Shown: piece by piece, positions 17,842 to 25,343 of the stretch
Position numbering within the stretch: position 1 is the stretch's first letter
How the letters are laid out: each line of letters starts with the position of its first letter
Origin: Lacinutrix algicola
Lineage (GTDB): Bacteria; Bacteroidota; Bacteroidia; Flavobacteriales; Flavobacteriaceae
Length of the DNA: 37,991 bases
Assembly: GCF_001418085.1 (NCBI RefSeq)
Contig: NZ_LIQH01000019.1
Span: 1 to 37,991 of the forward strand
Direction of reading: 5' to 3'
The notes under the pieces: generated by a model
Seen by the model: the letters and a program-made list of their open reading frames with translations, nothing else
Databases searched by the model: none
Told to the model about the DNA's origin: nothing
Made by a program: the position numbers and the translations under genes

Positions 17842-18473
17842 ACATTGTTTTCCTTCTTAGGGAACGCTTTTTTATTAAAGAATAATAGAATGCTAAATCC
17901 AGTTGCAATTGCAACATCTGCTATATTAAAAACAGGTTCGAAAAAAATAAAATTTTCACCTCCTAAAACGGGTAGCCATGTAGGTAGATTTCCTTGCCAC
18001 ATTGGAAAATAAAGCATGTCAACAACATTACCGTATAGTAAGTTGTCGTAGCCACCTTCTTTTGACATAAATGAGGCGACTTGCCCAAAGCTGTCGTTAA
18101 AAAAAGCGCCATAAAAAACAGAGTCGAGAATATTACCTAAAGCTCCTGCGAAAATGAAAACTAATGCTAAAAGTAGTGTTTTAGATTGGTGTTTTTTTAT
18201 AGAACTTACTAGCCAATAGCCAATACCTAAAATGGCAAAAATTCTAAATGTTGTTAAAGATAATTTTGCTGTTCTATCACTTATTAAACTTGGAGCAAAG
18301 TCGCTTAATTTGGTTCCCCAAGCCATACCATCATTCTCTACAAAGTAGATTTTAAACCAGCTAAAAATCTCTAAAGATTCATGAAGCTGAAAATGTGTTT
18401 TTATATATAGTTTACTAATTTGATCGATTAGTAAAATAATGATAATTAAAAAGGAAGCTTTCTTTAAGGACAT
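17838..18473 (-). CDS. lspA: Signal peptidase II (prolipoprotein signal peptidase) with Bacteroidota insertion
   Basis: Inner-membrane aspartic peptidase that cleaves lipoprotein signal peptides before the lipidated cysteine. 211 residues against about 165 in E. coli. Four membrane helices lie at about 7-25, 74-92, 98-115 and 182-200. Motifs are LIDQISK (15-21), FVENDGMAWG (44-53), GALGNILDS (110-118), GNVVDMLYF (Asp152) and FNIADVAIA (Asp186); Asp152 and Asp186 are the catalytic pair. The extra length is mostly a polar insertion at about 119-149 and a second loop at 158-178. Several lipoproteins in this window are its expected substrates. It follows the DUF4097 gene by 26 bases and is probably cotranscribed with it. 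Confidence 0.94.
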   Translation of the reverse strand: MSLKKASFLIIIILLIDQISKLYIKTHFQLHESLEIFSWFKIYFVENDGMAWGTKLSDFAPSLISDRTAKLSLTTFRIFAILGIGYWLVSSIKKHQSKTLLLALVFIFAGALGNILDSVFYGAFFNDSFGQVASFMSKEGGYDNLLYGNVVDMLYFPMWQGNLPTWLPVLGGENFIFFEPVFNIADVAIATGFSILLFFNKKAFPKKENNV

Positions 18474-18499
18474 TGCAATAGTTTGAAGCTAAAATAAGA

Positions 18500-19123
18500 T
18501 TAATTTTTAGTTTTATAGATTTTAATATTTCCGTTAATAGAAGCTATTTTTATTTGGTTTGTTGATTGCGTTATCTTTTCGCTTTTTATTGTTCCTGTTT
18601 TAGTTTTTGCTTTAATTTTTGCATTATTAGTTTCTAAAGTAATATTACCATTATGCGTATTAATTGTTGCATTGCCTGCAAAGTTTAAGACTTTAGCATT
18701 GCCTTGATTTAATTCTAGAATCAAATTCTTGTACGTGCCGCTAATTTTAGCAGAAGCTATGGCACTTTTAATATATAGACTTAGGTTTTCTGGCACTTCA
18801 ATAGCGATCTCAATAGAATGTACTTTGTGTGCATTTAATTTATCGTCTGTTTTGGTGGTTAGTTTTGGGTAGACAGATGTTATTGAAAGCACATCATTAC
18901 TAATTTGGGTTAAAAGGTGAGTCCTTTTAGAATATTCGCCTTCTATTTTAGAAGTTATTTTTATAGCTTTTGTGCTAGTTGTGTTTATGTTAATTTTAAA
19001 AATAGCATCATCTTCAATAACAATAGATTTTATGGTGTTATTGTTTATTGTTATTTCTTCGGCTTTTTGTCCGTATAAAGAAATAAAAGAAAGAGAGTAT
19101 AAAAGGAATACAATGTATTTCAT
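18500..19123 (-). CDS. Secreted DUF4097-like beta-repeat protein
   Basis: 207 residues from the ATG at 19123; three codons further upstream the frame offers only TTG, so the ATG is preferred. The signal peptide ends at LYGQ. The remainder is a run of short beta strands with a repeating pattern (ASAKISGTYKNLILELNQGNAKVLNFAGNATI and GNITLETNNAKIKAKTKTGTIKSEKI regions), typical of the right-handed beta folds of DUF4097/adhesin-like proteins. No catalytic residues are visible and the role is unknown. Probably periplasmic. The gene starts just beyond the terminator of the nuclease gene and leads into lspA. Confidence 0.7.
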   Translation of the reverse strand: MKYIVFLLYSLSFISLYGQKAEEITINNNTIKSIVIEDDAIFKININTTSTKAIKITSKIEGEYSKRTHLLTQISNDVLSITSVYPKLTTKTDDKLNAHKVHSIEIAIEVPENLSLYIKSAIASAKISGTYKNLILELNQGNAKVLNFAGNATINTHNGNITLETNNAKIKAKTKTGTIKSEKITQSTNQIKIASINGNIKIYKTKN

Positions 19124-19138
19124 ATAAAACAATGTAAT

Positions 19139-19171
19139 AAAAAAAACGCCAACTAAATTAGTTGGCGTTTT
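19139..19171. terminator. Intrinsic terminator after the endonuclease-family gene
   Basis: Arms CGCCAACTA (19147-19155) and TAGTTGGCG (19159-19167) are perfectly complementary. An eight-A run (19139-19146) supplies the minus-strand T-tract, and TTTT follows on the plus strand. It lies 20 bases beyond the stop at 19191. Confidence 0.88.
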
Positions 19172-19190
19172 AAATTTATGGAGTATTTTT

Positions 19191-20246
19191 TTATTTTATC
19201 TCTTTAACTAAAAAGATATAAACAGGAAAGTGATCACTAAATCCGTCTGTAAAGCCGCCGTCTGCAAAACTTCTAAGAGGATAACCTTTGTAGCGTCCTT
19301 TTTTGTTACTTAAATAATTCTTGTTATAAATTCCTGCTTTGTAATATCTGTAAGAAGAAAAATCGGTTTCAATTAATGGTTTAGTCACCATTATTTGATC
19401 GAATAAACTCCAAGCGTCTCTATAGGCAGTAGTTCCTAATCCTTGTTTTTTAAACATATTAATAAAAGGATTATAGATTCCTTTAATTGCTACATTTTTT
19501 TTCTTCGCTTTTGCTTTAAGTACATCTTTAACACTTGCATTTGTAGGGTCATCGTTTAAATCTCCCATTGTAATAACCTTAGCATAAGGATCTATTACTT
19601 GTAAAGAGTCTATAATATGTTTGTTAAGTTTAGCAGCTGCCATACGTTTAGAACGACTTCTTGCTTCACCTCCACTACGAGAAGGCCAATGGCTTACTAT
19701 AATATGTATAAGGTCTCCATCTAATTTACCAGAAACTAATAGTTGGTCTCTTGTGTAGACACGTTTCTTTGTGTTATCATCATAGATTTTTAACGTATGA
19801 GAACTTTTAGAAATAGGCTGAAATAAATCTTTTTGGTACATTAATCCAACATCAATACCACGTCTGTCTGGAGATTCAAAATGAACAATACCATAATCGT
19901 GAGATAGTAATAAAGGATCGTTAGCAACATCTTCAACAACATCAACATTCTCAACTTCACATATGCCAATAATAGCAGGTGCGTTTCCTGTAGTCTCAGT
20001 ACCAATATCAGAAATTACACGTGCCATATTATGGACTTTCTTTTTGTAAATTTCTTCACGATCTGCTTTAATTTCCATCATCGGACTAGCCTCATCGTTT
20101 TTCTCTGTATCGTTTACAGTGTCAAATAGATTTTCAAGGTTGTAAAAAGCAACAGTGTGGATTTTATATTTCTTATCCTCTTGAGCATTAGCGCTTACAA
20201 AGGCAGAAATAAGTGCAACTGAAAGCCATAGTTTTAAATTCTTCAT
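19191..20246 (-). CDS. Secreted endonuclease/exonuclease/phosphatase-family enzyme
   Basis: 351 residues with a signal peptide ending at ANAQ (22). The DNase I-like fold is marked by FYNLENLFD (Asn37), ICEVEN (Glu97, metal ligand), IVSHWPSR (His186), MGDLNDDP (Asp229, Asn231) and SDHFPVY (Asp338, His339), so all catalytic positions are present. Family members cut phosphodiesters in DNA, RNA or phospholipid headgroups; the substrate cannot be read from the sequence. It is divergent from a TonB receptor and a DUF5689 lipoprotein, a combination I recall from other flavobacteria. That suggests breakdown of an extracellular phosphodiester, such as nucleic acid, before uptake. Confidence 0.92.
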   Translation of the reverse strand: MKNLKLWLSVALISAFVSANAQEDKKYKIHTVAFYNLENLFDTVNDTEKNDEASPMMEIKADREEIYKKKVHNMARVISDIGTETTGNAPAIIGICEVENVDVVEDVANDPLLLSHDYGIVHFESPDRRGIDVGLMYQKDLFQPISKSSHTLKIYDDNTKKRVYTRDQLLVSGKLDGDLIHIIVSHWPSRSGGEARSRSKRMAAAKLNKHIIDSLQVIDPYAKVITMGDLNDDPTNASVKDVLKAKAKKKNVAIKGIYNPFINMFKKQGLGTTAYRDAWSLFDQIMVTKPLIETDFSSYRYYKAGIYNKNYLSNKKGRYKGYPLRSFADGGFTDGFSDHFPVYIFLVKEIK

Positions 20247-20293
20247 TAGTTATAATGTTATGTTTATGTTATGCGTGCATTCAAAATTCCTGC

Positions 20294-20301
20294 CAAAGGT
20301 A
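20294..20301 (-). promoter_or_regulatory. -7 promoter box TACCTTTG of the endonuclease-family gene
   Basis: The minus strand reads TACCTTTG (TAnnTTTG), 47 bases before the ATG at 20246. It is back to back with the plus-strand box at 20322-20329, and each box lies where the other's -33 region would be. Confidence 0.5.
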
Positions 20302-20321
20302 AATGTTTCTAATAAATAATG

Positions 20322-20329
20322 TAACTTTG
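20322..20329 (+). promoter_or_regulatory. -7 promoter box TAACTTTG of the TonB receptor/DUF5689 operon
   Basis: TAACTTTG (TAnnTTTG) lies 57 bases before the ATG at 20387. Its position downstream of an in-frame ATG at 20303 argues that the later ATG, which opens with a proper signal peptide, is the true start. Confidence 0.55.
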
Positions 20330-20386
20330 CAAGCCTTAAATAACTATTATTTAATGTGTAAACTATTATTAACTATTATTTCTAGT

Positions 20387-23197
20387 ATGAAAAAAAATTT
20401 ACTTATTTTTTTATTTGGAATGTTTTCTGTGTTTACAGCCTTCGCTCAAGAAACGGTTGTAAAAGGTAGCGTTAAAGACGCTGTTACAGACGAACCTCTT
20501 CCAGATGTAACAATTACTGTTGAAGAAACAGGGCAAACTGAAACTACAGATGGTTTAGGTCAGTTTAAATTTAGCACAGCAGTTCCTTTTGGAGAGCAAA
20601 TGCTAAAAATCACTAAACCAGGATTTCTACCAAAAAGATATCCTATTATTGTAAACGAAGGAAAAACTGTTGATATCCAAGATATGATTCTTGATGTAGA
20701 TCAAGGAAGTCAGGCAGATTTGTTTACTATTACACTTTCGGACGATGAATTAAGTGATGATACTAGTGGTTCGGATAATATTTCAGGACTATTATCGTCT
20801 TCAAGAGATATTTTCCAACGTACAGCCGCTTTCGAATTTAGCTCTTCTTTCTTTAGAGTAAGAGGATTAGATTCAGATAACGGTACGGTGTTAGTAAACG
20901 GTATCAAAATGAATAAGTTTGATACAGGAAGACCACAATGGAGTAACTGGGGAGGTTTAAACGATGTAGTTCGTAATCAAGAATTTTCTCAAGGACTTTC
21001 TCCTTCAGCTTATGATTTTGGAGGTGTTTTAGGAACAACTAACATAAACACTAAAGCTTCTTCTTACAGAGAAGGTGGTCGTGTAACATACTCTTCTTCA
21101 AATAGGAGTTATACAAATCGTTTAATGGCTAGTTATTCTTCAGGTTTAATGGAAGATGGTTGGGCTTACACGCTTATGGCAGGAAGACGTTGGGGAGACG
21201 AAGGTTATCAAGATGCATCTCTTTACGATTCTAACTCGTTTTTTGCTTCAGTTGAAAAGAAAATCAACGATAAACACAGTGTAAATTTTACTTCAATTTA
21301 CGCACCTAACAGAAGAGGTAAGTCTTCTGCTAATACGCAAGAAGTTTACGATTTAAAAGGTATTAAGTATAATGAGTATTGGGGAAACTTAGATGGCGAA
21401 CAAAAAAATTCTCGTATTAAAGAGGTTGAAGAGCCAATTATAATGTTAAACCATACTTGGGATATTTCATCTAAAACAGCATTAAATACAAATGTTGGTT
21501 ATCAGTTTGGTAAAGTTGGAAATAGTAGGTTAGATTATTCTGGCGGTGCAAATCCAAGTCCTTCGTATTACCAAAACTTACCTAGTTACTCTTTAAGAAA
21601 CGATGATTTAGCAGGTGCTTATGCAAATGAACAAGAATTTTTAAACAATGGTCAGATAAATTGGAATGAAATTATAGATGCTAACTTAACTAATAATATA
21701 TCCGGAACTAATGCAGCTTATGTATTGTACGAAGATAGAAACGATGATAAGCAACTAACTTTAAATACTGTTTTTAATACAGAATTAAATGAAAACATTT
21801 TATTTCACTCTGGACTTAATTATAGAAAATTAAAGTCAGAAAATTTTGCTGAAATTATCGATTTATTGGGCAGTACAACAGGAGCTTTAAATGTAGATTC
21901 TTTTGATAATTTTCAATTCGATTTATTAAATCCAAATCAAGTTGCATTTGAAGGCGATAAATTTAAGTATGATTATAATTTATATTCTAACGAAATTTCT
22001 GGTTTTGTACAAGCACAGTTTAAATATAATAAAGTTGATTTCTATTTAGCAGGTAGTATTACAAAAACAGATTATCAAAGAGAAGGTCTATCTCAAAATG
22101 AAGCAAATGTTACATTCAATGATTTAGGTGAAATAATTGCAGATAATTCTTATGGAAAAAGTGATAAAATAGATTTTACAGGATTTGGAGCTAAAGCTGG
22201 TTTTACTTATAAAATTACAGGTAAACACTTATTAGATTTTAATGGAGGTTATATTACAAAAGCACCTTCTTTAAGAAACACTTTTACTAACTCTAGAGCA
22301 AATAACGATTATGTTGGTGTTGTAAATGGAGTAAGTATTACTGGAGAAGAAATTACAGAAGAAAAAACAATGTCCATAGATGGAAGTTATATTTTTAGAT
22401 CTCCTATTGTAAAAGCTAAACTTACAGGTTTTTATACTAAGATAGAGGATGCAAATGAAACTTCTTTTTATTATGCAGATGGTATAGGTGGTTTTGTAAG
22501 CCCAGATGGTTTTGTAGAAACTAATGCTCTAGTATCTGAAGTATTACAAGGAGTTGATAAAAAGCATTTTGGTTTCGAATTAGGTATAGAAGCTCAAGTA
22601 ACACCTACAATTAAAGTAAAAGGAGCAGCATCAGTTGGTCAATATACTTATGATAATAATCCAAATTTATACGTGTCTTCAGACAGTCAAGTATCAAATT
22701 TTGGAGAAGCTAACCTAAAAGATTTTAGAATTGCAGGTGGACCGCAACGTGCAGCATCTATTGGTTTCGAATATCGTGATCCAGATTACTGGTGGTTTGG
22801 TGCTACAGCAAACTTCTTCTCTAATGCTTATGTAGATGTTAGCCCAATAAATAGAACATCTAATTTTTACCTAGATCCATCTGATGGTCTACCATTTAAT
22901 GATTATGATGAAGCTATAGCGGAAGAGTTATTAAAACAAGAAGAGTTTGATGAGTACATGGTTGTAAACCTTGTAGGTGGTAAATCTTGGAAAATAGGCG
23001 ATAAATATATTGGCTTTTTTGCAAGTGTAGGTAACCTATTAGATGAAGTATATAAAACTGGCGGTTTCGAGCAAGGTAGAAATGCAAACTATCAAGAATT
23101 AAGAGACGATGTAAGTCTTGAGAAAAGAGTTTTTGGAGCTAAATATTGGTATGGTAGAGGCGCAAATTACTTTGTAAATGTGTATCTTAGATTTTAA
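20387..23197 (+). CDS. TonB-dependent outer-membrane receptor paired with a DUF5689 lipoprotein
   Basis: 936 residues from the ATG at 20387, which opens directly with a signal peptide ending AFAQ (21). Starts further upstream (20303) precede the -7 box and add a non-signal leader, so I reject them. Domains are a carboxypeptidase-regulatory-like domain (about 24-105, GSVKDAVTDEPLPDVTITV), a plug (about 125-230, FRVRGLDSDNGTVLVNGIKMN) and a barrel ending VNVYLRF. The family performs TonB-powered import of large or scarce ligands. The DUF5689 lipoprotein follows 39 bases later, in the place a SusD protein would take, and may be its surface partner. The divergent nuclease/phosphatase-fold enzyme suggests a phosphate- or nucleotide-containing substrate, but that is inference. 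Confidence 0.92.
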   Translation: MKKNLLIFLFGMFSVFTAFAQETVVKGSVKDAVTDEPLPDVTITVEETGQTETTDGLGQFKFSTAVPFGEQMLKITKPGFLPKRYPIIVNEGKTVDIQDMILDVDQGSQADLFTITLSDDELSDDTSGSDNISGLLSSSRDIFQRTAAFEFSSSFFRVRGLDSDNGTVLVNGIKMNKFDTGRPQWSNWGGLNDVVRNQEFSQGLSPSAYDFGGVLGTTNINTKASSYREGGRVTYSSSNRSYTNRLMASYSSGLMEDGWAYTLMAGRRWGDEGYQDASLYDSNSFFASVEKKINDKHSVNFTSIYAPNRRGKSSANTQEVYDLKGIKYNEYWGNLDGEQKNSRIKEVEEPIIMLNHTWDISSKTALNTNVGYQFGKVGNSRLDYSGGANPSPSYYQNLPSYSLRNDDLAGAYANEQEFLNNGQINWNEIIDANLTNNISGTNAAYVLYEDRNDDKQLTLNTVFNTELNENILFHSGLNYRKLKSENFAEIIDLLGSTTGALNVDSFDNFQFDLLNPNQVAFEGDKFKYDYNLYSNEISGFVQAQFKYNKVDFYLAGSITKTDYQREGLSQNEANVTFNDLGEIIADNSYGKSDKIDFTGFGAKAGFTYKITGKHLLDFNGGYITKAPSLRNTFTNSRANNDYVGVVNGVSITGEEITEEKTMSIDGSYIFRSPIVKAKLTGFYTKIEDANETSFYYADGIGGFVSPDGFVETNALVSEVLQGVDKKHFGFELGIEAQVTPTIKVKGAASVGQYTYDNNPNLYVSSDSQVSNFGEANLKDFRIAGGPQRAASIGFEYRDPDYWWFGATANFFSNAYVDVSPINRTSNFYLDPSDGLPFNDYDEAIAEELLKQEEFDEYMVVNLVGGKSWKIGDKYIGFFASVGNLLDEVYKTGGFEQGRNANYQELRDDVSLEKRVFGAKYWYGRGANYFVNVYLRF

Positions 23198-23236
23198 AAA
23201 GAAAAAGAAAAATTAATTATTATTAATATTACAATT

Positions 23237-24652
23237 ATGAAAACGAATAAATTAATAACATTAGCATTAAGTTTTATGGCTTTAATAGCTGTAACATCTT
23301 GTGTAGAAGATGACGATTATTCAGTACCTCAATCTCAAGGAAATGAAGAGAACTCCTCATTAAATACTTTATTAAGTCAAATTGAAGCAGGAGAAGTTCA
23401 ATTAGTATCTATGGCAGATGTTAAAGCAATGTATCACGAAGATGGTACAGAATCACAACCATTTGAAGTAGATACAGAAATTGCAGTAAAAGGTTATGTA
23501 AGTTCTTCTGATGCTACTGGAAACTTCTTTAAAGAGTTTTTTATTCAAGATGCACCAGAAAACCCAACAGTAGGATTACAAATTATTACAAGTACATCAG
23601 ATACTTATAATAAATTTAATAAAGGTCGCGAGGTTTATATTAAATTAACAGACTTATTTATTGGAGAAACAAGAGTTGGAAATGGAGTAACTACAATAGG
23701 TGGTGGAAGTGAGTCTGACCAATATGGTGGAACAGTAACTGCTGTAACTAGTAATCAAGAAAATGCTAGAATATTTCGTTCATCTAATACAGAAGCAATA
23801 GTGCCTTTAAACATCTCTTTCTCTGATGCAGGTAATGATCTTGTTGGTGTTTTTGTACAGTTTGATGGCGTGGAATTTGCTGATGATTTAGCAGGTGAAC
23901 GTTATTTTGATCCTTTACAAGATTATGATACAGCACGTATAATGCAGGCTTGCAATGGTTTTGATTATTCAGAATTTGTTTTAGAAACGAGTGGTTTTTC
24001 TTCATTTAAAAATGAACCGTTACCAACTTTAAATGGATCTATTGCTGGTGTAATTGCAAAAACCTATGATGGAAGTAATCTAGTTTTAGCTTTAAACTCT
24101 TTAGATGACGTAATGTTTAGTAATACACGTTGTTCAGTTTTAGATATTGCAGATTTTACAGTGTCATACGAAGAAGATTTTGAAAGCTTTGGTGGATTAA
24201 CAACTGAAGGTTGGACAAATGAAAACATAAGTGGAACAAGTACAGATTGGTTTATTAGTGGTTTTGATAATAATGACTATGCTAGAATTTCTGCATATGA
24301 TTCAAACAATTCAGAAGCTGATGTTTGGTTAGTTACTCCAGCAATCACTTTAGCTGCTGGTTCAGATAGTATATTAACATTCGATCTTGAGGTGGCTTAT
24401 TCAAACGGTATTATATTATCGGCTTATATTTCTGAAGACTTTACTGGAGACCCAGAAACGGCAACATGGCAACCATTAAATGCAGCAATTCCTTATGGAC
24501 CAACTAGCAGTTTTGGTGGTTTACAAGCAGTAAGTGCAGTTAATCTTTCTGCATATAGTGGAGATGTAAATATTGGATTCTTTTATGAAGGTTCAGACCC
24601 AAGTGCAACTACAAGATATCATATAGATAATTTAAAGATATTAAATAACTAA
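23237..24652 (+). CDS. DUF5689 surface lipoprotein with C-terminal choice-of-anchor J-like domain
   Basis: 471 residues. The lipobox AVTSC puts the lipidated residue at Cys22. It is followed at once by VEDDD, an acidic stretch resembling the lipoprotein export signals that send Bacteroidota lipoproteins to the cell surface. The DUF5689 region (about 45-295) looks like an OB-fold/nucleic-acid-binding-like beta domain, with VDTEIAVKGYVSSSD and REVYIKLTDLFIG. The C-terminal part (about 305-470), with YEEDFESF, EADVWLVTPAITL and RYHIDNLKILN, matches the choice-of-anchor J/cleaved-adhesin galactose-binding-like fold. It is cotranscribed with the TonB receptor and ended by a terminator at 24677. 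Its ligand is unknown. Confidence 0.9.
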   Translation: MKTNKLITLALSFMALIAVTSCVEDDDYSVPQSQGNEENSSLNTLLSQIEAGEVQLVSMADVKAMYHEDGTESQPFEVDTEIAVKGYVSSSDATGNFFKEFFIQDAPENPTVGLQIITSTSDTYNKFNKGREVYIKLTDLFIGETRVGNGVTTIGGGSESDQYGGTVTAVTSNQENARIFRSSNTEAIVPLNISFSDAGNDLVGVFVQFDGVEFADDLAGERYFDPLQDYDTARIMQACNGFDYSEFVLETSGFSSFKNEPLPTLNGSIAGVIAKTYDGSNLVLALNSLDDVMFSNTRCSVLDIADFTVSYEEDFESFGGLTTEGWTNENISGTSTDWFISGFDNNDYARISAYDSNNSEADVWLVTPAITLAAGSDSILTFDLEVAYSNGIILSAYISEDFTGDPETATWQPLNAAIPYGPTSSFGGLQAVSAVNLSAYSGDVNIGFFYEGSDPSATTRYHIDNLKILNN

Positions 24653-24676
24653 AAATATCTTTTTAACTTATATAAG

Positions 24677-24705
24677 ACCTGATAGTTAATTCTGTCAGGT
24701 TTTTT
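24677..24705 (+). terminator. Intrinsic terminator after the DUF5689 gene
   Basis: Arms ACCTGATA (24677-24684) and TGTCAGGT (24693-24700) pair with one G-U, loop GTTAATTC, followed by a T-run to 24705. It closes the TonB/DUF5689 unit. Confidence 0.8.
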
Positions 24706-24716
24706 ACTTTTACCCT

Positions 24717-25094
24717 ATGACAGTTTTCGATAAAATATTTTATTTCATATTCTCTCGTTATAAGCAGACTTATAAGCAAAAGGCAAATACTATTGCATTG
24801 TTTTACATATCTACATTGCAAATAACAATAGCGTTTCTATTAGGTTGTTTTTTTGCAGCCTTTTTAAATAAACTACATGTAGATACTATGTCTAGCGAAA
24901 AAGCTTGGACTCTATTTATTATGTTATCTATTGGTATTCATTTTAAAAACTGGATTAGCTATAATGGCAATACCAGAAAAGTTATGAATGCAAAGTTTAA
25001 TAAAAAGAAATCGCGTAAGTTTAATATGCCTATGCTTATAGTGCTTCCTTTTATTTGTATTGGAATGGGATTAATTCTTCTTCAAGCAGCATAA
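24717..25094 (+). CDS. Small membrane protein of unknown function
   Basis: 125 residues with three hydrophobic stretches, about 24-49 (ALFYISTLQITIAFLLGCFF), 63-76 (AWTLFIMLSIGIHF) and 103-123 (MLIVLPFICIGMGLILLQ), plus a strongly basic loop between the last two (RKVMNAKFNKKKSRKF). I recognise no family motif. It starts 12 bases after the preceding terminator's T-run and has no visible -7 box, so it may depend on read-through. It ends before its own terminator at 25115. Confidence 0.6.
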   Translation: MTVFDKIFYFIFSRYKQTYKQKANTIALFYISTLQITIAFLLGCFFAAFLNKLHVDTMSSEKAWTLFIMLSIGIHFKNWISYNGNTRKVMNAKFNKKKSRKFNMPMLIVLPFICIGMGLILLQAA

Positions 25095-25114
25095 AAAAAC
25101 TTTATTACTATTAC

Positions 25115-25148
25115 AAAAAAGGCCCACTCATTGAGTGGGTCTTTTTTT
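25115..25148. terminator. Strong intrinsic terminator
   Basis: Arms CCCACT (25123-25128) and AGTGGG (25134-25139) extend outward through G-U and G-C pairs into an A-run (25115-25120) opposite a T-run (25142-25148). It lies 21 bases beyond the stop at 25094. The remaining 195 bases before 25344 show no gene and no consensus promoter box. Confidence 0.87.
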
Positions 25149-25343
25149 GTTTATATATCCAAGCTTACCAATAATCGAGTCAAAAAACATACAATTAAAT
25201 GGCTTATACATAGGAAGTTGTTTCTGTAATATTTTTTTTATAAAAGAATTTGAAGCGATTTTCTTTAAAATTAATTGGTAATAGTAGGTAACAAAATAGC
25301 CGTTAAAGTTATCTAAAAATGTATAAACAAATTAAAACCTAAA

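Noticed and set aside
20303-20386. Longer N-terminus for the second TonB receptor
   Set aside because: The ATG at 20303 lies upstream of the -7 box and adds 28 residues before a complete signal peptide.
20387-24652. SusC/SusD polysaccharide utilisation pair
   Set aside because: The partner lipoprotein is of the DUF5689/choice-of-anchor J type, not SusD, and no glycoside hydrolase or carbohydrate regulator is present.
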